Shown here: piece after piece, positions 40,201 through 49,684 of the stretch
Layout of the letters: every line of letters starts with the position of its first letter
Position numbering within the stretch: the stretch's first letter is position 1
Origin: Crotophaga sulcirostris
Lineage: Eukaryota; Chordata; Aves; Cuculiformes; Crotophagidae
Direction of reading: 5' to 3'
DNA: 64,000 bases
NCBI GenBank assembly: GCA_013397455.1
Contig: VYZB01000016.1
Location: 4,233,612-4,297,611 of the forward strand
Program-made: the position numbers and the translations under genes
Notes under the pieces: model-generated
Databases searched by the model: none
Told to the model about the DNA's origin: nothing
Seen by the model: the letters and a program-made list of their open reading frames with translations, nothing else

Positions 40201-43200
40201 CACACAGTAAGATCACATCATCTCTGAACAAGCTAGACAGGAAAAAACAAGGATAAAAAGTTCAATTTACACAAATGCTGTGATGACTAGCAAAAGCGGA
40301 AAGGAAAACATGACAGTTTAATGAGATTTTAGCAGCAATTCTATGTGTCTTTGCATCTACCAGAATTTCTTAAAGCAGAAGATTTTTTTATATATATATA
40401 TACTTGTCTGGTCTGTCAAATGTGCTATCAAGATTAATAAGAAACTAGTAGAGTTTAAATGATCTGTGAATTACAAAATAGGTCGTTTATTCATCATAGC
40501 AGACACTTTATGTTACAAAGTTGTGATTTTCTTAATGAGGAGAAGACTAAGATTCTTCGGGGGGAAGGGCAGTCGTTAGACCAATTCCTAGAAATGAACT
40601 TATCTCTCCAAGCTGTTAGGTTGGTCAGTGCATTTTTTAAATATCATGTGTTGGAGATTTTTATTTTACTCCACATCTTTTGGAGTCAGAGTTAACAAAA
40701 AATAAAAATTTCTCAAGTCATCTTGTACAAAGATTCCTCACAAATTCATACAGCATTTTTAGTTTAAATTGGTCAGCTTAGATTTGAGTGCCTGGAACAT
40801 GCTCAGGTCCCAGAGACCACCCACACTGATCTTAGTTCAGAACACAGACCTTAGAGCAGCATAAAGATTCAAACAAAATCAATATTCTGTTTTCAGTACT
40901 TTATATTTAATCAATGGGCCAACACTCGTTTCCTCATCCTATAAATAAAGAGCAGTCATACAAAGTTGTACCATAATGTACTGTTGTTATGTGTAAAACC
41001 CATGCTTCAGTGCATTAGAGCAGACTTAAAATTTGGCAGGAGCTGGCCCGAGTATGGGGAATACATCACGTATGAAAAATAATATGAAACTGTCTCGAGC
41101 CTAAGAGTTAATGTTAGAGGTTTTGTAATAAATTGGTAAAGGGAACAAGGACAAAGTACTGGGGTTTTAAGAACTCAAATACGAAATGGATGAATTATGT
41201 GCTGAGCCTCTGCATATCATCTTTCACTTCAATGGTATGGGAAACCAGAGAGCTCTGGGTGAACACAGGGAACATCAAAACTCAAGCAAGTCATATTTCT
41301 GTATCAGATCAATTGTTACAAGTTAAAAACAGAATTAGTAGGCAGAGTTAAATACTGTAGACTGGAAAACAGTTGGTATCCCTTTGCAAAAGTTGAACTC
41401 TGGTGCTCATTTCCCCCACCCATGCAGGGGGAAGGGAGAAAGTCTCAGGGGTCTTGTTCAATTTTGTGGTTCTTCCCCCTGACATTCCTGATCCCAGGAC
41501 AGGCTGAGGTGCAGCACAGGATGAAGGAGCTCCTAATACCCAGTTTTCCTTCACCCATGGCTTCCTCTGCATTGGTCTCACCCTAAAGAGGTGCAGCAAA
41601 GGCAGGTGTGAAAGCAGAAACATGAAGAAAGGGGCTTTAAGAGAGCACACACTCCCTGCCTCCTTCTCAGTCCTAACCACAGTTCCTCCCCAACAGCTGC
41701 TATTGCAGGCCACAAGGCAGCTCTCATTTCCATGCCCAGCAGACAGCACTCATGGCATGAAGCCTGAGGCAGCCCAGCAGGTTGTCTCCTTCCTTCCTGC
41801 AAACCACACCTGGCCCAGATGAGTAACTGTACAGCCCTGATGACAGGTACACCAAGATTCACAGAGGACCCTTCAAAGCAAGCTTGCAGAAGGACGAACT
41901 TCACCTCCTGCCAAGACAAAGGCAGGATCGAAATAAGCAGTCAGCCACATTTACCATGAAATTGTCGTGCTCTTCATTACTTTTGCCCATTTAGCAAATG
42001 TGAATCAAATGAGAGGCTGAAAAAAACAATGCAGGGTAGATCCACTGCACACCAGATTAGGCAAAAATGGCATGGAATGACAGAATGCAATCACATACTT
42101 CAAGACAAACAAAATTCAGCTCATAATACGCGTTGCTTGTGCCATCAACACCTGAACACTGGGATTTCCCACAACCACTGGAGTTTACAATTTTAGTACC
42201 TGCATTTGAGACCAAATTATTTGGTTTGCATATACATGTCTTCTGTAACTTCTGTGGAGACAAACACACAGAAGCAGCAATTACCTGCGTGCACTTCAGC
42301 TGCGTGCTAATGAGCTGCATTATATTTACAAGTTTTCACTACGCAATCCAAAATGGCAAATCATTTATGAACATGCTTCATCAGGAAGTCAGTCCTTCAT
42401 AAAGACTCTTATCATTTATTGTCAGAGCTGTGATTTTGATCCTGATATACCACATATGGGCACATTAACAAAATCAAGTGTGTGGAAGAACTGATCAATA
42501 CTTTACCATGTGAACGTTCACATACGCAGACACCACAAGTCTGACCTGCCAACCCCAAGAAGCCTTACCATAAGGATATTTCGTGTCTATTCTATGTGTT
42601 GCTGTTCTTGCCCAGGGTAGTACATCATCACTGCAGCCATTAGGCATCCCATTGTATCCAATTCCAACAATCTTGTTTTCTGAATTTACAATGCAGGCGC
42701 CAACCTAAATAAAATCAGATTTATATAGTACCAACAGCATGCAAATGATATATTAATAGGAAAGATGCAACATGAAAAGTCAGTCCTATAATTTTGATTT
42801 AAGAGATACAAGCTTCACTTCATATTAAGTCACACCATCTAGTGAGCAAGGCTACAATTGTACCTAACTGATGGAGCTTTAAAATAAGCCAGGGCAGATG
42901 CAACTCTTCTATCCCTCTGGTCCTGCAGTTCAATCCCAGCCTGCCAGCACTGTTCCTTGTCTGACTATGAACTTAGTTCAGGGAACAGAACTGGCACAGC
43001 ATTAACCCTACTAAACTTAAGTTTTCTATCAGTTCCACTCCCCAAACTTAGCTTTCCCAGCAGCAGCAGCAAAAGAAAAGGTATGGAAGATGGAACAGAA
43101 ATGCAGTAATGTTGACCCAAGCAGAAATAAGCTCAAACCTTTGCGGCTTGTTTATTCAAATGTGCACCAAAATACCAAACCTTTTAACTCCCACCCTTTA

Positions 43201-46200
43201 TTACTTCAATCCAAGCTTGCACAGGGACTCTCCTTATAAAAGGAGTGCCCCATTTTTATGTTTTCTGCCTATATTTTAGATTTATTGAAATGGCAATAAC
43301 TGGGTCCTGCAGAACAGCATTTTTCAGGAGATGTATCAATCGCCTCAAACCAATATTCAACAGAGGCACATGAAAGAAGCAAACAACAGGGACAGACAGG
43401 GAAGCAGAGGGGGAAGGAGAACCGGAGGGAGGAACAAAACTAGAAGAAAACTCCAGTCAACCCAAGAACAAACAGAAAGGAACTGTGATATTATTACAGG
43501 TGTGGAAAAGGAACTTGTAAAATGCTGTGTCTTAAAAATGACAGTATAAAACTTTCAATAGTTTTCTCCTTCCCTAACAGTAACTATTTACTGGAAAAAG
43601 AAGGAAAAATGCATGTGTTATTTTAACCTCCAGGTGAAAAGAAGATCTACAAAACTCTAAGCTGCAAACATACACACAGAATTATACACATGAGGTCAGC
43701 CCCAATAAGACAATTTCTTTAACAGAAGGTGCTGACTATGTGAAAAATTGAATAGCTATATATACTGAAATAACTTTTAATAAGAAATCCCTGAAAGTGC
43801 TACATGTGCATCTGATGCGATGTGCGATATAGATTAAGTTATGTTATTCTTAAACAATGCTTTCTTACCTGAGAACTTGGATCCTTGCTTCTCTGTGCTG
43901 ACAAAAAAGCTACTGCCATAAAATATTCAGGCCATTCCAAATAATCCTCTCGTTTTTTGCAGGATGCTTCATTGCTGAAACTATAGTTTATCAAAAAAAC
44001 AGCCATCAGCAAACAACACATAGCTACAGTTATTACAGATCATACTATTTTAATGTGCACAATTTTAAAGTAACCAGGACCAGAATCTGGCTAAGATGAC
44101 CACACATTCACTAATATTTTAACAGTAAAACCATCAGTGTTACGTGCTTTCCAGGAATTTATACAGGCAACATTTCCTTTCAGGGATAAGGCATCCAAGC
44201 GAGGTTGCAAATTTCAGTTTTAGATAAGAAGGCTGAGCTATTCAGAAGACTGAGTTATTCAACGACAGAGCTATTTATCCTTTACAGATAACACCTTTTA
44301 TATTTCTAAGATTCAGGTATATCATGTACTGGCATTCTTTTCACCCAAACAACATAATCTTTTTTTATGATGACTGTGCTAACTGCAAGCCTCTTATCTA
44401 AGCTATTTTGTACTTCTGTCTACAACAAGTGCTTGCTATGCTTCTATTTGGTAGCTTCCTGTGCAGTCATTTGTTCGTTTCTGCCCACAGTTACAGCCAT
44501 GATTTTGCCTCTCGCTACAACACTTAACAGCAAAAACCTGAGACCACTCTGATAGTGCCCTGCTAAGTTTCTCTTGAGATTATGTCCTATGAAAGCCTTT
44601 GAAATACTGAGAGGATGGTTCAAGAACTTTTCACTTAGATGTAATGTATAAAAAGTGACACAAAAGCTTGCTTCTTTCCCTGCACTAAGGGGTTTATTTG
44701 GGGGAAGGAAGTAGCTAAAAAAAAAAAGGTGAGGCATGATTTTCTCTTGCCTGCTTATGGCTGAAAGACTGCTTAGATGGTCTAAGATGCAACACGAGAA
44801 TATCTGTGCCTTCCACGAAAGACAGACATCTCACTCTCTACCCCTCTCCTTCCCCTCAATATATTTAAGCTTTGCAGATTTCAAGGAAAAGAAATTTCCC
44901 CAAACTCTCACCTCTCAGTGCTACACTGAAAAACCAGAACAATGGAAGATCCCAAATACAATAATTAGCCTTTCAAAATACAGAGGACACAGTACTTCTC
45001 TTCTTGGGCTTCTCTTACCAAGGACTACAGCTTAAGACTGAGATACCCTTATAGGGATGTACAGCCACGCAGAAAAATACATCATGGGTGACTGCAAGCA
45101 GCAAGACATCTCCTAGCAACACTAGTAGCAGCACTTTCAGAAGTCAAATAAATAATTAACAAAATACTTGTCTTCTAATGTTATTTTTATAACCAAAAAC
45201 ATTTATTAGAGGCTTGCAGTTAGCCTGTCATAAAGAGGTTATGCTATTTGAGTGAAGACAATGCCGCACAAGATAAAATTGTAGTTTAGAATCCTACAGG
45301 GTGTTATTTACCAAAGATAAATTGCTGGGTTCGAATAGTCCATATATGGCACATTACAAGTTAGCAATTTTGGCTTATTCTGAGAATGAAGGAGGATCAT
45401 CTTTAAGGCCATCCTCTCAATGTAAGGAGGGAGAAACATATGCTCTTGATGCAACCAGCACACCTCTCTCAAGCTCTGACAACATTGTAAACAGTACCCA
45501 GAACAGTGAATTGTCACAGTAAGCACACAAATCAAGCACATGATTCTGAGAGTGCCCAAACTGGCTTGAATCATTGTAACTAGGGTTGGGGCTATACCCT
45601 GCTAAGAAAAAAAAGCATTCCAAGAACAAGCAGCTCACAGCAGAAAGAAGAAATTAAAGACATGCCCTCACACCTCTTCATGCCAAATTGAACTTCCACA
45701 GGTTACCCAAGATGCCAAGAAAGTGCTTCAGCAAATGTAAGTGATTATTTTAAAAATCACACAAAAACAGATTTGCAAAGTCCAAAACACCATCAGACTT
45801 TAAATGATCAGTTTAATACACCCCTGACTACATGACATTCACGGTGATGTCTTTGGAGAGGCACGCACACATAATGCAGAACTACACTGAATAAAACATT
45901 CTGGGGAAAAGGACTCCAGAAAGACAATAGCATTCTGAACTAAGAGATTGTGAGCTCTCCTTTTGTTAAATTATTCCCTAGCAACCCTATTTATTCAAGA
46001 CATAACAAAAGCTACTATTTACTTTTCTCATAAATACAGAACAGTATGTAAGTGGAGGTCCCTCTGAGTACCAACTTCACAGGGAGAGAAGCATATCTGA
46101 AAAATGAGCAGAAGGCATACATCAAAGAGAGTATAAAAAAAAAACCCTTACTCAATTACTTCTACTTAACATCATAGTGTTTGGCGAGATAATTCCCTTA

Positions 46201-49200
46201 ACTCAGTGCACAGGAACACAAGAGTGTGAAATGGGTATAAAACACTTAATTTCTGATTGAGCAGAAGCCAAGGCCTTGGCTAGCAATCAAGCACACACAG
46301 GAAAATTAAGATTATGTATTTGCGGCAGCTGATCATCTTCCTTATGCTCATTTGTAATTTCTAGAATTGCCTGAATGAAAGCTACTCTAGAAAATATTAT
46401 AGCTAGCTGTAAAACAAGCAATTAAGGCTTATCCTTGTGATAACTCAGAAGAACTTATGAATAAAAATAATGGCAACTGAAAGTCATGAAGATAACGCTG
46501 CTCAAAAAGAAAGGTAAAAAATTATCTTTAAATTCTAGAGTGATTAGCCTGTAGAAAAACCTGCATAAACAGTATTTCAATGGAAAACACACAAAAAGAT
46601 TCTACAATCAGAGGGCAGTGACTCCCTTTTCAGCTCTGTTTCATCCATCTAGGCTTCAATTAAGCTGTAACACCATCTGAAAAAGGAAGCAATTTCATTC
46701 AGGTACTAGAAAAAACAGTCTATCTTAATGAAAAATTTACTTGAGAATCCCAAACAGAATACATCCCCTCAAATCTTTTTGTAGGACAATTATGATAGTC
46801 AGCTACACAAGAATATAGAATATAGTACAACTGGAGAACTAGTGGCTATCAAACTTCTTTCCCTTCGTCTCTCTTTCTAAGTTTTTCCTCTGCTTGTAGT
46901 AGTTTTTTTCCCCCTAGTATCACGTATGCTACTTAAGATCATTAATATTTTGTCACTCAACTTAGAGAATTTAAGGTACAAAAAGAGGTAAAGCATACAT
47001 TAAAAATAAATATTACATATCTTCAGCAATGCTCTTGTTCCCCAAAAGCAAAATGGGACTTGTTCTTGTTGACTTTCAATACTGGCTCCTTTTTTTAAGT
47101 CTCATGATTTTGTTTATGACTGTTATTGTATTGATTTTGTTTGTATCAAAAGAAAGCAGTATTTCCTTCACTTGAGGCTTGTGCACTCATATAGGTGCTG
47201 AAATATGGCCATTACCTATTCCTTTCTGAGAGTTAAGGTTTGAGAGAGAGAGAGAGGAAAATCAGCCTTTCTTACAGAAAAATGGTACTCTGGGCATTAA
47301 AAATTAACTATATGCAAATTTTTCCTAAGATATGACCCACCAAACCTGTAAATCTAAAAACTTAGCCCCAATTGGGCAGTACAAGAATATTGCCCTTCAC
47401 TGAAGGTATTTCACTTTTACAACATAGATTCATAGAAATGTCCTGAGTTGGAAGGGACCCACAAGGATCATCAAGTCCAACTCCTGTCCCTGCACAGCAC
47501 AACACCAACATCCGCACTGTGTGTCTGAGGGCATTGCCCAAATGCTTCTAGAATATTGTCAGGCTCCACGCTGTGACTGCTTCCCTGAAGAGCTGTTCCA
47601 GTGCTTCCCCACCCTCTGAGTGAAGAACTTTTTCCTAATATCCAACCTAACCCTTCCCTGGAACACCTTCTGCCATTCCCTCAAGACCTATCACTGGTCA
47701 ACAGAGAGAGGAGATCAGCGCCTGCTCCTCCTTCTTCCCTTGTGAGGAAGCAACAAATTGCTATGAGGTCTCCCCTCAGTCTCCTCTTCTCCAGGCTTAA
47801 CAAACGTTAAGGTGACTTCAGCTGTTCCTCATACGACTTCCCCTTTAAACCCTTCATCAGCTTTGAGGTTCTCCTCTGGATACCCTCCAGTAGCTTGATA
47901 TCTTTTTTATAGTGCAGTGCCCAAAACTGCATACAGTACTCAAGGTGAGTGGAATGCGACAATCACCTCCCTCACCTGGCTGGCAATGCTGTGCCTGATG
48001 CACCCCAGGACACAGCTGGCCTTCCTGGTTGCCAGGGCACATTGTTGGCTCATGTTCAACTTGCCATCAACCAGAACCCCCAGATCCAGGCTGGATGGGG
48101 TATAGAGCAGTGTGGTCTAGTGGGAGGTGTCCCTGCCTATGGCAGGGGGGTTGGAACTGGATGATCTTTAAGGTCCCTTCCAACCCAAACCATTCTATGA
48201 TTCTACAGGAAAGCTGGGAAGGGGTTCTTTATGATGGAGTGCAGTGATAGGACCAAGGGTAACACTTTCAAGCTGAAAGAGGGGAGATTTAGAGCAGATA
48301 TTAGGAAGATTTTTTTTCCTATGAGGGTGATGAGGCCCTGGCCCAGGGAAGCTGTGGGTGCCCCCTTCCTGGAGGTGTTCAAGGCCAGGCTGAATGGGGC
48401 CTGGAGCAGCCTGGGCTGGCGGGAGGGGTCCCTGCCCATGGCAGGGGGGTGGGACTGGATGATCTTTAAGGTCCCTTCCAACCCAAACCACTCTACGATT
48501 CCATAATTCTACGATCCCTTTCTGCAGGGCTGCTCACCAGCCTCTCGCTCCCCAGTTTGTGTCTACATCCAGGGTTGCCGTGTCCCAGGTGCAAAACCCG
48601 GCACTCACCCTTGTTAAACCTCGCTGCTCACACCGGCCCCCATTTCAGGCAACAGAACCATGCAATCATAGAATGGTTTGGGTCGGAAGGGACCTTAAAG
48701 CCCATCCAGTCCGAACCCCCTGCCGTGGGCAGGGACCCCTCCCACCAGCCCAGGCTGCTCCAGGCCCCATCCAGCCTGGCCTTGGACACCTCCAGGGAGG
48801 GGGCACCCACAGCTTCCCTGGGCACCCTGGGCCAGGGCCTCACCGCCTTCGAGGGCGCGCGGCCCTCCCGCCCTGCCCCGCTCCCAGCCCGCCCGCGGGA
48901 CGCGGACCCGGCTCTCCCAGGGCCGCCGGACGGTGCCAGCGGCGGCCGCTCCGCCCCCTCCAGCGCCGGGGAAGGCGCGTGGCGGCCGGGCAGCACCGCG
49001 GGCTCAGCCCCCCGGCGGGAGCGGCCCCGCCGAACAGGGAGCAGCTTGGCCCGTCAGCGGTGCGAGGGGGGAGCACGGTGCCATTGGGAGAGGGAACGTC
49101 ATGGAACGGCCTGGGTTGGAAGGGGCCTTAAAGGTCATCCAGTTCAAACCCCTCCCACCAGCCCAGGCTGCTCCAGGCCCCATCCAGCCTGGCCTCAAAC

Positions 49201-49491
49201 ATCTCCAGGGAGGGGGCACCCACAGCTTCCCTGGGCAACCTGGGCCAGGGCCTCACCGCCCTCAGCGTGAAGAATTTCTTCCTAATGTCCAACCTAAATC
49301 TTCCCCCTTCCAATTTAAAGCCATTTCCCCTCGTCCCATCACTTTTTGCACTTGTTACAAGTCCCTCCCCAGTTTTCCTGTAGCCCCTTCAGGCGCTGGA
49401 AGAGCTGGGAAGCGGCACCACGAGGGCTCCCTGTGCCGCTGCCCGCGCTGCGTTACCCGTTCCGGTGGCGGCCGGGCTGCTGGGCGCTCAT
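28192..49491 (-). CDS. DCTD: Deoxycytidylate deaminase, six coding exons (whole gene span)
   Basis: DCTD is a cytosolic zinc enzyme that converts dCMP to dUMP plus ammonia, feeding thymidylate synthase; the family is hexameric, activated by dCTP and inhibited by dTTP. The joined minus-strand exons 49491-49457, 43974-43869, 42704-42569, 32001-31885, 30335-30239 and 28270-28192 give 570 nt (189 aa plus stop) with phases 2, 0, 1, 1, 2. Landmarks are [13 protein letters not shown] (17-29), a [14 protein letters not shown] stretch (61-74), CHAELNA (94-100; zinc His95 and catalytic Glu97), PCNEC (120-124; zinc Cys121 and Cys124) and the ending [10 protein letters not shown]. The 189-aa length equals the longer human isoform as I recall it. 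No frameshift or stop interrupts it. Intron sizes are about 5.5, 1.2, 10.6, 1.5 and 2.0 kb. The weakest part is exon 1, which rests on phase, length and CpG-island position, not on sequence similarity. Confidence 0.95.
28590..28760. repeat. AT-rich, TATA-rich low-complexity tract in DCTD intron 5
   Basis: The tract has repeated TATA, ATAT and TGTATAT words with almost no G or C. It lies about 320 bp from the exon 6 acceptor. Confidence 0.6.
29828..29935 (-). mobile_element. Short CR1 3' end fragment in DCTD intron 5
   Basis: It reads 'atcataggataattcaggtt', 'gggactttaggaggtcatct' and 'ggcagggtcagc', the reverse complement of a CR1 3' end. Only about 100 bp remains, and it lies in the same orientation as DCTD. 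Confidence 0.7.
30239..30335 (-). CDS. DCTD: DCTD coding exon 5
   Basis: The exon is 97 nt and encodes the rest of Gly132, [13 protein letters not shown], then [18 protein letters not shown] and the first two bases of an Arg codon. The acceptor is TTTTAG|GCATAA and the donor TACAG|GTAAGA. The start matches mammals, but the middle is the most diverged part of the protein. Confidence 0.94.
31885..32001 (-). CDS. DCTD: DCTD coding exon 4 (zinc and catalytic exon)
   Basis: The exon is 117 nt and completes Val93, then encodes [19 protein letters not shown] and [18 protein letters not shown]. It carries the whole active centre: His95, Glu97 (proton shuttle), Cys121 and Cys124. The acceptor is ATCAG|TGTGCC and the donor GGCAG|GTAAGG. 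All metal ligands expected for the CDA/deoxycytidylate deaminase family are present. Confidence 0.96.
32002..36344 (-). other. DCTD: DCTD intron 3, 3' part: nothing recognised
   Basis: The intron runs from 42,568 to 32,002 on the gene strand. This part is AT-rich with no nameable repeat. Confidence 0.6.
36345..36545 (-). mobile_element. CR1 LINE 3' end fragment in DCTD intron 3
   Basis: The sequence begins 'ggttggaagagacctctaag' near 36,360, continues 'atcatcaagtccaacctata' and 'ctccaccacctccctgggc', and ends near 'caatcaccctttcagtg'. It is the same CR1 type as the copy at 3,545-3,750 but reversed. Confidence 0.85.
37390..38645 (+). mobile_element. Long CR1 LINE copy with RT remnant in DCTD intron 3
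   Basis: This is the longest CR1 in the window, about 1.25 kb, antisense to DCTD. It covers the second half of the reverse transcriptase and the C-terminal region, with [10 protein letters not shown] near 37,690 and later [28 protein letters not shown] and [12 protein letters not shown]. The frame shifts several times, and the catalytic box usually written FADD reads FAGD here, so it is dead. The 3' end has the usual CR1 tail ending 'ccattctatgattct'. Confidence 0.92.
38646..42568 (-). other. DCTD: DCTD intron 3, 5' part: nothing firmly recognised
   Basis: Between the long CR1 and exon 3. A weak LTR-like signal near 39.3-39.45 kb was considered and not called. Short chance frames occur at 41.3-41.9 kb. 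Confidence 0.6.
40389..40404. repeat. (TA)n microsatellite in DCTD intron 3
   Basis: About eight TA units follow a run of T. Confidence 0.8.
42569..42704 (-). CDS. DCTD: DCTD coding exon 3
   Basis: The exon is 136 nt, residues 48-92 plus the first base of Val93. It encodes [31 protein letters not shown] and DTKYPY, the first beta strands and nucleotide-contact loop of the cytidine-deaminase fold. The acceptor is TTTAG|GTTGG and the donor TTATG|GTAAGG. The segment ARTATHRI after the tryptophan differs from the mammalian RRTAENKL as I recall it; the flanks are conserved. Confidence 0.95.
42705..43868 (-). other. DCTD: DCTD intron 2
   Basis: The intron is 1,164 bp, starts GTAAGA and ends TTTAG. 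It holds a short (CAG)n tract near 43,061 and no nameable mobile element. Confidence 0.85.
43869..43974 (-). CDS. DCTD: DCTD coding exon 2
   Basis: The exon is 106 nt and codes for residues 12-47, including [13 protein letters not shown] and [18 protein letters not shown], which are near-identical to the N-terminus of vertebrate dCMP deaminases. The acceptor is TTTCAG|CAATG and the donor CTCAG|GTAAGA. An earlier AG (TATAG, six bases upstream) is less likely because it would add two codons. An out-of-frame ATG lies near the exon start, so the exon needs an upstream exon to supply the start codon. Confidence 0.93.
43975..47423 (-). other. DCTD: DCTD intron 1, repeat-poor part
   Basis: AT-rich DNA between exon 2 and the CR1 cluster. 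Apart from a (GA)n tract, nothing was recognised. Confidence 0.6.
47241..47257 (+). repeat. (GA)n microsatellite in DCTD intron 1
   Basis: About eight uninterrupted GA units. Confidence 0.8.
47424..48087 (-). mobile_element. CR1 LINE in DCTD intron 1, first part (interrupted)
   Basis: The 3' end is at 47,424 ('gagttggaagggacccac'). The copy runs 5'-ward through 'aggtctcccctcagtctcct' and 'cttgccatcaaccagaaccc' to 'cccagatcc'. At this point a younger CR1 pair is inserted; the element resumes at 48,513 with 'gatccctttctgcagggctg'. It lies in the same orientation as DCTD. Confidence 0.88.
48088..48205 (+). mobile_element. CR1 3' tail copy, first of a tandem pair
   Basis: It is a 118-bp CR1 3' end starting 'aggctggatgg' and ending 'ccattctatgattcta'. 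It is inserted into the older minus-oriented CR1 and joins directly to a second plus-oriented CR1. The pair is flanked by GATCC on both sides. Confidence 0.85.
48206..48512 (+). mobile_element. CR1 3' end copy, second of a tandem pair
   Basis: A CR1 fragment of about 307 bp runs from 'caggaaagctgggaagggg' to a degenerate tail 'ctacgattccataattctac'. It is in direct tandem with the preceding copy. Its last ~185 bp form a highly similar inverted repeat with the copy at 48,664-48,850. Confidence 0.88.
48513..48622 (-). mobile_element. CR1 LINE in DCTD intron 1, second part of the interrupted copy
   Basis: It continues the element that stops at 48,087: 'ctttctgcagggctgctcac', 'gggttgccgtgtcccaggtg' and 'cacccttgttaaacctc'. 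GATCC at 48,513-48,517 repeats GATCC at 48,083-48,087, as a 5-bp target-site duplication would. Confidence 0.8.
48664..48850 (-). mobile_element. CR1 LINE 3' end copy in DCTD intron 1
   Basis: It begins 'aatcatagaatggtttggg' and runs to 'gggcctcaccgccttcgag'. It is 5' truncated and abuts the GC-rich block at 48,851. It includes the 'gccgtgggcagggacccctc' segment that the next copy lacks. Confidence 0.9.
48851..49098 (-). promoter_or_regulatory. GC-rich block in DCTD intron 1, second half of the CpG island
   Basis: The sequence is very rich in G+C and CpG and lies between two CR1 copies, about 360 bp inside intron 1. A CCAATGG motif (minus strand, 49,087-49,081) lies at its gene-upstream edge. 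It may be a second promoter or first-exon region for DCTD, or simply the island's downstream half split by a later CR1 insertion. No usable in-frame start codon was found in it. Confidence 0.4.
49099..49400 (-). mobile_element. CR1 LINE copy ending about 56 bp from the DCTD exon 1 donor
   Basis: It runs from 'atggaacggcctgggttgg' to 'tgtagccccttcaggcgctg'. It belongs to the same type as the 48,664 copy, with a deletion of about 24 bp near the 3' end where that copy has 'gggcagggacccctcccac'. It separates the two CpG-rich blocks. Confidence 0.9.
49457..49491 (-). CDS. DCTD: DCTD coding exon 1 (N-terminal leader)
   Basis: Thirty-five coding bases encode residues 1-11 ([11 protein letters not shown]) plus two bases of Gly12. 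The donor reads CGG|GTAACG. Phase 2 fits the exon 2 acceptor, and joining gives GNEASCKKR. The leader makes the protein 189 aa, the same as the human long isoform, whose leader differs in sequence. The ATG has a purine (G) at -3. The same frame stays open upstream to about 49,695 with another ATG inside a CR1, so the start is chosen by length and by distance to the promoter motifs. A different first exon is possible. Confidence 0.7.
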
Positions 49492-49534
49492 CCCGCCGCT
49501 CTCCCCGCGCTGCTCCGGCCTCTTTCGCCGCTTG

Positions 49535-49542
49535 GCGCCAAA
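49535..49542 (-). promoter_or_regulatory. E2F-type site TTTGGCGC, 44-51 bp upstream of the DCTD ATG
   Basis: The minus strand reads TTTGGCGCCAAG, an exact match to the E2F consensus TTTSSCGC. It is nearly palindromic, so TTGGCGCCAA reads on both strands. Genes for dNTP supply are classic E2F targets; that this site is used is inference. Confidence 0.6.
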
Positions 49543-49550
49543 GCGGGCGC

Positions 49551-49586
49551 GGGCGGGGAAAGGGGCGGGCTGAGGAAGGGGCGGGC
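49551..49586. promoter_or_regulatory. Three GC boxes (Sp/KLF sites)
   Basis: GGGCGG starts at 49,551, and GGGGCGGGC occurs at 49,562 and again at 49,578. They lie 60-95 bp upstream of the DCTD ATG, just beyond the E2F-type site, a normal arrangement for a TATA-less promoter. Confidence 0.6.
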
Positions 49587-49684
49587 ACCGCCGGTCAAGG
49601 AAAAAGAAATTTGGAGGGGGTTTTCGTATTTTGGAGAAGTTTCTCGTTTTTTTCACAACAAATGCTAATCTTTCCTCTCGTAGG

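Larger units (their letters stand above)
49403..49684 (-). promoter_or_regulatory. DCTD: DCTD CpG-island core promoter and 5' end
   Basis: This stretch of about 280 bp is the only unique sequence around exon 1. It is CpG-rich from about 49,430 to 49,600, has no obvious TATA box and holds three GC boxes and an E2F-type palindrome. A CR1 copy ends at each edge. Housekeeping, cell-cycle-type promoter logic fits a nucleotide-metabolism gene. The transcription start was not located. Confidence 0.7.
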
